Shown: positions 1-9,900 of the stretch, in pieces
How the letters are laid out: every line of letters starts with the position of its first letter
How positions within the stretch are numbered: position 1 is the stretch's first letter
Source: Zoroaster sp. YZ-2022
Taxonomy: Eukaryota; Echinodermata; Asteroidea; Forcipulatida; Zoroasteridae
Length of the DNA stretch: 64,000 bases
NCBI GenBank assembly: GCA_029582265.1
Contig: CM055828.1
Span: 34,879,263-34,943,262 of the forward strand
Reading direction: 5' to 3'
Made by a program: the position numbers and the translations under genes
The notes under the pieces: generated by a model
The model's database searches: none
What the model was told of the DNA's origin: nothing
What the model saw: the letters and a program-made list of their open reading frames with translations, nothing else

Positions 1-481
1 CTGGGAAATTTTTAGGTTGTAGATGCTCTCTGGTGCAATCCGAGGCTATTTAGAGGCATATTGCATAATATAATTTGTCACACAAAACCATATTTTTTTC
101 GACATTCATTTTCATTTGGTAGGTTTTAACATGTGCACATGTAATTCTGGCATATTTTTCTCAACTAATATCAAACCCATTTTTAAATATAAAATGGAGT
201 AGGGCCTACAGTACTCATGTTATTATTGTAACATTTTGTCTTAAAATATGGCTGATAACCAAAGATATACGACAAGCAAATTCTGGTAAGCAATTTTATC
301 TGCTATACTGCTCTATGAAACTGACCCCAGCTCTCAATTCAGAGAAAACACAACAAATGCCCCAAAAATTGTTAGAACCCAAGTCAAATTGTTTTCTCAC
401 AACTTCAGGCTCCGCATTGAGCTGAAACTTTCACAGGTTGGTTGTTAAACATGTATCTTGATTTAAAAAACAAAAAGCATA
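1..481. repeat. MITE interior adjoining the 81-bp satellite
   Basis: No gene is visible here. From about 290 the sequence looks like the body of a small TTAA-type MITE. The run GAAACTTTCACAGGTTGGTT near 426-444 recurs in similar form near 32637-32660, where it also precedes a copy of ACCAATGTTGTACCTTCCC. The stretch runs directly into the first satellite unit, which is a diverged, probably ancestral copy. Confidence 0.45.
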
Positions 482-3064
482 CTCACAACTCAGTTTTGCC
501 AACATTACCAATGTTGTACACTTGTACCTTCCCTTTAATGTATATCTTGATTCAAAGAGAGTAAGCATACTCATAGAAGCAGTTCTGCCAACATTACCAA
601 TGTTGTACCTTAATGTATATCTTGATTCAAAGAGAGTAAGCATATACATAGAAGCAGTTTTGCCAACATTACCAATGCTGCACCTTCCCTTCAATGTATA
701 TCTTGATTCAAAGAGAGTAAGCATACTCATAGAAGCAGTTTTGCCAACATTACCAATGCTGCACCTTCCCTTCAATGTATATCTTGATTCAAAGAGAGTA
801 AGCATACTCATAGAAGCAGTTTGGCCAACATTACCAATGCTGTACCTTCCCTTCAATGTATATCTTGATTCAAAGAGAGTAAGCATACTCATAGAAGCAG
901 TTTTGCCAACATTACCAATGTTGTACCTTCCCTTTGGTGTATATCTTGATTCAAAGAAAGTAAGCATACTCATAGAAGCAGTTTTGCCAACATTACCAAT
1001 GTTGTACCTTCCCTTCAATGTATATATCTTGATTCAAAGAAAGTAAGCATACTCATAGAAGCTGTTTTGCCAACATTACCAATGTTGTACCTTCCCTTTG
1101 GTGTATATCTTGATTCAAAGAAAGTAAGCATACTCATAGAAGCAGTTTTGCCAACATTACCAATGCTGTACCTTCCCTTCAGTGTATATCTTGATTCAAA
1201 GAGAGTAAGCATACTCATAGAAGCAGTTTTGCCAACATTACCAATGCTGTACCTTCCCTTCAATGTATATCTTGATTCAAAGAGAGTAAGCATACTCATA
1301 GATGCAGTTTGGCCAACATTACCAATGCTGCACCTTCCCTTCAATGTATATCTTGATTCAAAGAGAGTAAGCATACTCATAGAAGCAGTTTTGCCAACAT
1401 TACCAATGCTGCACCTTCCCTTCAATGTATATCTTGATTCAAAGAGAGTAAGCATACGGTACTCATAGAAGCAGTTTTGCCAACATTACCAATGTTGTAC
1501 CTTCCCTTCAATGTATATCTTGATTCAAAGAGAGTAAGCATACGGTACTCATAGAAGCAGTTTTGCCAACATTACCAATGTTGTACCTTCCCTTCAATGT
1601 ATATATTGATTCAAAGAGAGTAAGCATACTCATAGAAGCAGTTTTGCCAACATTACCAATGTTGTACCTTGCCTTCAATGTATATATTGATTCAAAGAGA
1701 GTAAGCATACTCATAGAAGCAGTTTTGCCAACATTACCAATGTTGTACCTTGCCTTCAATGTATACATGTATCTTGATTCAAAGAGAGTAAGCATACTCA
1801 TAGAAGCAGTTTTGCCAACATTACCAATGTTGTACCTTCCCTTCAATGTATATATTGATTCAAAGAGAGTAAGCATACTCATAGAAGCAGTTTTGCCAAT
1901 ATTACCAATGCTGCACCTTCCCTTCAATGTATATCTTGATTCGAAGAGAGTAAGCATACTCATAGAAGCAGTTTTGCCAACATTATCAATGTATACATGT
2001 ATCTTGATTCAAAGAGAGTAAGCATACTCATAGAAGCAGTTTTGCCAATATTACCAATGCTGCACCTTCCCTTCAATGTATATCTTGATTCGAAGAGAGT
2101 AAGCATACTCATAGAAGCAGTTTTGCCAACATTACCAATGTTGCCAACATTACCAATGTTGTACCTTCCCTTCAATGTATATATTGATTCAAAGAGAGTA
2201 AGCATACTCATAGAAGCAGTTTTGCCAATATTACCAATGCTGCACCTTCCCTTCAATGTATATCTTGATTCAAAGAGAGTAAGCATACTCATAGAAGCAG
2301 TTTTGCCAACATTACCAATGTTGTACTTTCCCTTCAATGTATATATTGATTCAAAGAGAGTAAGCACACTCATAGAAGCAGTTTTGCCAACATTACCAAT
2401 GTTGTACCTTCCCTTCAATGTATATCTTGATTCAAAGAGAGTAAGCATACTCATAGAAGCAGTTTTACCCACATTACCAATGTTGTACCTTCCCTTCAAT
2501 GTATATCTTGATTCAAAGAGAGTAAGCATACTCATAGAAGCAGTTTTGCCAACATTACCAATGTTGTACCTTCCCTTATGTATATCTTGATTCAAAGAGA
2601 GTAAGCATACTCATAGAAGCAGTTTTACCCACATTACCAATGTTGTACCTTCCCTTCAATGTATATCTTGATTCAAAGAGAGTAAGCATACTCATAGAAG
2701 CAGTTTTGCCAACATTACCAATGTTGTACCTTCCCTTATGTATATCTTGATTCAAAGAGAGTAAGCATACTCATAGAAGCAGTTTTACCCACATTACCAA
2801 TGTTGTACCTTCCTTCAATGTATATCTTGATTCAAAGAGAGTAAGCATACTCATAGAAGCAGTTTTGCCAACATTACCAATGTTGTACCTTCCCTTATGT
2901 ATATCTTGATTCAAAGAGAGTAAGCATACTCATAGAAGCAGTTTTACCCACATTACCAATGTTGTACCTTCCCTTCAATGTATATCTTGATTCAAAGAGA
3001 GTAAGCATAGACTACTCATAGAAGCAGTTTGGCCAACATTACCAATGTTGTACCTTCCCTTTAA
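482..3064. repeat. 81-bp minisatellite, about 30 units
   Basis: Tandem units of 81 bp run head to tail, each carrying AAGCATACTCATAGAAGCAG, then TTTTGCCAACATTACCAATG, then TTGTACCTTCCCTTCAATGT, then ATATCTTGATTCAAAGAGAG. Some units differ by small insertions (GGTACT, ATGTATAC) or deletions. Because 81 is a multiple of three and the unit has stop-free frames on both strands, long artificial reading frames appear in both directions. I see no start context, splice signal or domain supporting a protein. The right-most unit ends in CCTTCCCTTTAA, matching the terminus of a TTAA-type MITE. The block lies downstream of the last EF-hand exon seen on the minus strand, so it may be intronic. Confidence 0.95.
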
Positions 3065-4021
3065 GTGGACAGTTTATTCACACTGTAATGACTGTACATT
3101 ACATAGAGTTGACTTTGCCCCATGAGGAGATAACTGAATTTTATTTGATGATTAACTTCTTTGAAGCATTCAACCATCTATCACCACACGTTTCTCAAAT
3201 TAATTGTACAAAATATATGAAGAATAAATGTATGGCCCACACATGAGGATAAAATAAAAGCTGAATTTTTTTCAAATACACTGAAATCTATGAAAAAAGA
3301 AAGAACAAAAATGTAAATACAACATTGCTGCCTTTGGTTTAAAAAAATAACTGACTGAGATATGACATCAAGATTTGGTTTGCCTTTTCCTCAGGGAAAC
3401 GGCTTCCAGTTTTAATAAGTGATCTCTGTTCTCAATTAAGAAAAAGTGCCTCATTCATCTATTTCAATCAAATTCAACACACACACCACAGTGAGCAATC
3501 TTTAAATCTCTCTGGGTCGCAAAACCAGAGTAGCTGTGCTAGAAAGGAGTGATTGGTCATTGCCAACGGCAATTTTCTTTAAGGAAGAGGGCGTGATTTC
3601 AAGGGCTCTCTTCACAGGTTGTCAAATGAATTTACTTCAAGTGTATGTGAAGATGATGATATAGGATAGTTGATGATATATCTTAACCTTGGATCTGATG
3701 TGAGAATAACTCAGGAATTTCACAGAGGATACTGATGCCATTTTTTTTGGTTCAACTTGATGTTATCAAACATCCCATCATCCCATTCGGTCTTAGATGA
3801 TATTATCGATAATTGGAAACATACGTTCATTTCAATCCTCTTGTTTTTAAGCAAGATAATTTAACTAAGTTTTCAAAGTTTCATCACACGTACTCATGTG
3901 ATAATCCGCAATTAACCATGTTGTATCTTCCCTTTAAAACGTCAATGAATGCAATAATTACCAATTTATGATACCTTCAAATCTTGGAATGGGACAAAAA
4001 TCCATGTTTTTTCATACTTGC
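3065..4021. other. Intron or 3' region, no gene seen
   Basis: AT-rich sequence without a convincing exon on either strand. The EF-hand gene should continue here or beyond the left edge, and its next exon must accept phase 2, but I could not identify it. Near 3915-3935 there is a partial copy of the motif ATGTTGTATCTTCCCTTTAA, the same MITE terminus that seeded the neighbouring satellite. Confidence 0.4.
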
Positions 4022-6916
4022 CTCTGATTCTGAACATTTTTGATCCAGCGTGATATTCCAGTTTGGTAAGAAGCGAGGTCAATTTCTATATCCAGCCCTG
4101 AGGGATCCAAGTGAAGCGCAAGCTCATCAATATCTCTGGACTGTGAAGAAAATGTTTCATGATTATTATTCAATAAAGTCAGATAGCAAATTATAATATA
4201 ACTCATAATGCAATATGCAGTCTGTACATTTTTTATTTGTAAATAGTATTTAGCCATTTAAGACAATCAGCACAAATACACACGTACATTAAAATAATAA
4301 AAATTTTATTAGAATGCCAATTAATTAGGTCAACTCGCATGACATTGAAATCCAGCGCTGGCCAGCAGGGAGGTAACTTCGTATTTTGTTCAGAGCACAT
4401 TTCCCAGAATACTGCCACCACTTTTCCTTTCAAACTTATTTTCCATTATTTTACCAGCAATTTCCTGAAATTTTAGTCTTCAATGGAATATTGATAATTT
4501 CCTTTGAAATGAGGTATTTCACAAAATAGTAGTCAGAAGCTTAGTTTACCAGTAAAAAGTGCCTTAAACCTAAACCACCCTAAATCCTTCAAAATCCTCC
4601 ATGGGGAATGTTTTTGGAAAAATTCAGCACTGTTGGAAACTGGTACTTTCAACTCTTCAAATGGAACAAAATATAAGTGCTGAATATGAAAGATCAACGA
4701 AAATGCATGGTGCATTTTGAAGAAAAGGGCATGTTTCCGTAAGTGCACTGATGGATTTTGGAGGATTCAGGAAGGTTCCTAGCCAGAATACCTATGGGGT
4801 TAGGGTTAATGAATTTTGGGAAATTTGTGCCCTAAAACCATGCTTCTCATGAATATTTAAAAAAATGTTTCATTTTGTTGAAAATTGCTGTCAAAATAAC
4901 AAAAAAACACGGACGATACATCTTTAATAATACTGTGTACATCAATTTCTTTTAGGCAAGTACTGTATCTGCTGCAATAATTTCAGGCTATGAAAGGCTG
5001 AAAGCCATCACTGATGTTACATCCCACTTACATTATAACAGACCATGTCAGTTTACAAAAGGCCTAATTTCCACAACAATGATTGCATGTAACTGTCTCC
5101 AAATCTATTTGCTAAACCCTTTATACTAAACACCACACAGAGCCACTTATCAATACCTCAATACCCGTGGACAAGTGTCTATTATATTATCCCAATTACA
5201 GTCAATGCAAAAACCACTGACCCTTGTATAATTGATTGCAGGGATTACACACATTTAGAAACCTATGAGAAGAGTACAAATATTACATGTATTCTACAAC
5301 GGATGATCAATTGAATGAGATAATAAGTTATTCATGCTGACATCAATAAATAGGTACATACTATGTGTACATTAACCCTAACCCCTTGGGTATTTTTACT
5401 AGAAAGTATCCTGAATCCACCAAAATCCACCATTTTTGTCACACACAAAATTCTGGTGTCCTGAATCCATCAGAATCCGCCAGTGTAGATATTGGACATA
5501 TCCTGAATCCGCCAAAATCCACCACTAAATTTCTGGTGGATTTTGGCGGATTCAGGATACCATGCTCACATGAAAATTTGTATAGTATGTTGCTGCATAG
5601 AATCCATCCAAATCTAACACATACAAGTGTTGGCTGTACATGTACATGTAACTATAATCCATCAAAATACATCAACCAACATGACCAAGCAGTTAAAAAC
5701 TATTGAAATCCTGAATCCATCAAAGTCCGCCATATGCTCAATGTGGAGATATCCTGAATCTGCCGAAATCCTCCAAAACAGGGGGATGGATTTTGATGGA
5801 TTCAGGGTGGTTAGGGTTAATAATAAATACTTTGAAATAACATAACATATCAATTTACATGAACATACATGCGTGTATCAACATGTGTAGGAAAAAAAAC
5901 AAATGCTTTTGTACTTGGACAGACACAAACTTATCCAGGACATGAGATGATTAACTATAGGTTTTCCCGGCCAATTTCGGGAAAAAATCATTCAATTTGA
6001 TACCCGGCTCATTCAATTTCGTTTGAAAATAAATGCTCAGCTACATCAGCATTCAACAGTTAAAAAGAGTCATTCAATTTCAACACCTGAGCGTTCACTC
6101 GACAAATAAGATCATTCAATTTCAACACTTGAGCATTCACTCGACAAATAAGATCATTCAGTTTCAAATGGTCGCTAAGTTCATTCAATTTCGTCAAAGC
6201 AAGCAGCAACAGGCTGGTGCGCTTCGATGACTCTGAATTTGATTGCACCTATTGCGAAAATGTGGTAGATATTCAACATAAGAATGGTGATCTTGTAGTT
6301 TTGAATGCCTATAAACGAAATAGAATGAAAAGAAAGAAATCATGTGTGCACGAAAACGAAATTGAATGCAATAATATCGAAAGAGAAACCCTAGTTGGAT
6401 TGAATTATCAAAATCGTGTGAATTTGAAAGCGTGTTGATGAAATTGAATGATTTTTTGTTGAAATTGGCCGGGAAAACCTATATTAGACAGTCTGACAGT
6501 TGAGACACGACCAATTAAACATTCAGAGATGAAATTAAAATAAAATAGCTTTACAAATTATGCACCCAATAAGTAGTTTTCAACTGCAACATGTTTCTTT
6601 AAATCCATATTAAAACTAATCCAAAATACCATATTATTTACTGTTTTTATAAAATAAAGTTTGATTATAATTTACATAAAATCACCCTTCAAGGCACTGT
6701 AGAGCCTTGTGAGAATGCAAACATTTTGAGCTGCCAAGCTGGGTGGTAGTGTGGTAGCACAAAGTGTAGACTGTATATTTGTTCTGGCACATGTAAACAT
6801 AGGCCTATCTAGAAGATTATGCACTATTTCATGTAGCAGTTAAATGAAAAATGCTGTAAGCTTCCAAGGAGCATGTATTTCCCAGGATCCACAGTGGTAA
6901 ATGCAGTGCACTTACC

Positions 6917-6949
<33 letters not shown>

Positions 6950-9900
6950 GATTTGTAGCGCGCACATATCCACCCTGCTGGGCGCTCAAGGCGGGGAAAC
7001 AAAGAAAAAACATGAATACAAACAATATACAATGATAGTACAGGGGGAAAAAATATGTACTGAGATACATGTACCTACAATGCAATTACAAATATACATC
7101 ATCCAATTATGAATATTGTAACTTTCTACACCCATAACTTTCTACAACCATTTTTTTTACAATGGCATTATTTCCCTTGTACATGTATGTGAAAATTAAA
7201 ATTTGTACTAAACCGTTGTTTTAACCCATCCATCTTGGAATGCAATGTTATTTAACCCAGGCTCTGTAATTATCCCTTGATGACAGCTTACCAACTTTGC
7301 TGAATTCTCTGAATGTTTTTTGTCACACAAAAAATTATAATAATCTGTAATTTTCCTTTAGCAGCATGGGCAGTAATAATAATAATATGGACTTATATAC
7401 CACAAGTATCCACCAAACTGGTGCTCAAGGCACATTGCAAGCCCAGTATACTCCCCAGTCAGCTGAGAAAGATTACAAGAATGATATGGTCCAGTGACCA
7501 GGAGTAATAAAGTAAAGAGCATTGCGAGTTTTGGAACATTATGTGAAATGCGCTATGCATTTTTATTAATATTATATGAGCAAATTTGCTGAATTTTCAG
7601 AATTATTCTATCTTAATGCTAAAGCATGACGTTATAATAATGATAATCTGTATCGATCTGTGTACTGTGAGACTGACCCGAGTTTAATATCACAGTTTGT
7701 ACAGATTGTTTGCTCATGGTGGTGTTGAACCAGATGTAGTGGACTTTGTTGTTTCCCACACTATTACAAGTACTAGAACAAACAGACTTTGACAATTATG
7801 TATTCCCTTTTGTTTTGGTCAACTTGACGAGCTTAAACATTCATCAAATTAAAACCCTAACTCCCTAGGCCCATTTGCTTACACATAACCTGAATCCTCC
7901 AAAATCCTTCAGTAGTAAAGCAAGCACATGACATATATATGCACACATGTGTTTCTAATCTGTGATACATGCACATGGCCAGGGACCCTCCCTGCATGCA
8001 TGGAGCAATAAACAGTGTCCACTGACCTAAGCAATCACCACAACATGGATGTACATTTAAAATGGAAAGGCAAGTATGCCTAATAACCTCAATCCTCCAA
8101 AATCCTTCACTTTAGCAAAGAGCATGTAGCATATAACCTCAATCCTTCAAAATCCTTCACTTTTGGAGGATTTGGGAAGGTTAGGGTTTTAATCCATGTT
8201 ATCATTTTTAATAACGTAAATTGAAATATTTCTAATATGATTGAATTAAGAAGCAGACTGGCACAGAATTTCTGTCTGCGATATTTATGTAACCGTACCA
8301 GCACTTTACCAGCTGTGCTATATGTGTCAATCAGACAGCTTAAAAAAAATTAAAACAAATGAAAGTATTTTATTTTACATCAACATTTCATTCTGAGTGC
8401 CAAAACTGCTAATAAATCTATTATAAACTAATAGGAGATTGCAAATCTTCAGGGGTTTCCACACAGTTCCTACAAGACATGTAGGTATGTTGTGAGAAAA
8501 ACTCTGCAGATTTCCATGCAGTAGCAATGAATGTTAAAATATTTGATATTATTTGAAATGTTAAAATATACTAAAGCAAAATCAGGATTTATTAAAAATT
8601 CCTGAATGGATGAATCGAAGCACAGTGTTAATCCATGAGAATGGATGAATCCAAGCTGTGTTAATCCATGAGAATGGATGAATCCAAGCTCAGTGTTAAT
8701 CCATGAGAATGGATGAACCCAAGCTCAGTGTTAATCCATGAGAATGGATGAATCCAAGCTCAGTGTTAATCCATGAGAATGGATGAATCCAAGCTCAGTG
8801 TTAATCCATGAGAATGGATGAATCCAAGCTGTGTTAATCCATGAGAATGGATGAACCCAAGCTCAGTGTTAATCCATGAGAATGGATGAATCCAAGCTCA
8901 GTGTTAATCCATGAGAATAGATGAATCCAAGCTCAGTGTTAATCCATGAGAATGGATGAATCCAAGCTCAGTGTTAATCCATGAGAATGGATGAATCCAA
9001 GCTCAGTGTTAATCCATGAGAATGGATGAATCCAAGCTCAATGTTAATCCATGAGAATGGATGAATCCAAGCTCAATGTTAATCCATGAGAATGGATGAA
9101 TCCAAGCTCAGTGTTAATCCATGAGAATGGATGAATCCAAGCTCAGTGTTAATCCATGAGAATGGATGAATCCAAGCTCAGTGTTAATCCATGAGAATGG
9201 ATGAATCCAAGCTGTGTTAATCCATGAGAATGGATGAACCCAAGCTCAGTGTTAATCCATGAGAATGGATGAACCCAAGCTCAGTGTTAATCCATGAGAA
9301 TGGATGAATCCAAGCTCAGTGTTAATCCATGAGAATGGATGAATCGAAGCACAGTGTTAATCCATGAGAATGGATGAACCCAAGCTCAGTGTTAATCCAT
9401 GAGAATGGATGAATCCAAGCTCAGTGTTAATCCATGAGAATGGATGAATCCAAGCTCAGTGTTAATCCATGAGAATGGATGAATCCAAGCTCAATGTTAA
9501 TCCATGAGAATAGATGAATCCAAGCTCAATGTTAATCCATGAGAATGGATGAACCCAAGCTCAGTGTTAATCCATGAGAATGGATGAATCCAAGCTCAGT
9601 GTTAATCCATGAGAATGGATGAATCCAAGCTCAGTGTTAATCCATGAGAATGGATGAATCCAAGCTGTGTTAATCCATGAGAATGGATGAATCCAAGCTG
9701 TGTTAATCCATGAGAATGGATGAACCCAAGCTCAGTGTTAATCCATGAGAATGGATGAACCCAAGCTCAATGTTAATCCATGAGAATGGATGAATCGAAG
9801 CACAGTGTTAATCCATGAGAATGGATGAACCCAAGCTCAGTGTTAATCCATGAAAATGGATGAATCCAAGCTCAATGTTAATCCATGAGAATAGATGAAT

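Noticed and set aside
431..2595. Long overlapping reading frames of 27-residue repeats on both strands
   Set aside because: They follow from a stop-free 81-bp satellite unit. No start context, splice signals or domain.
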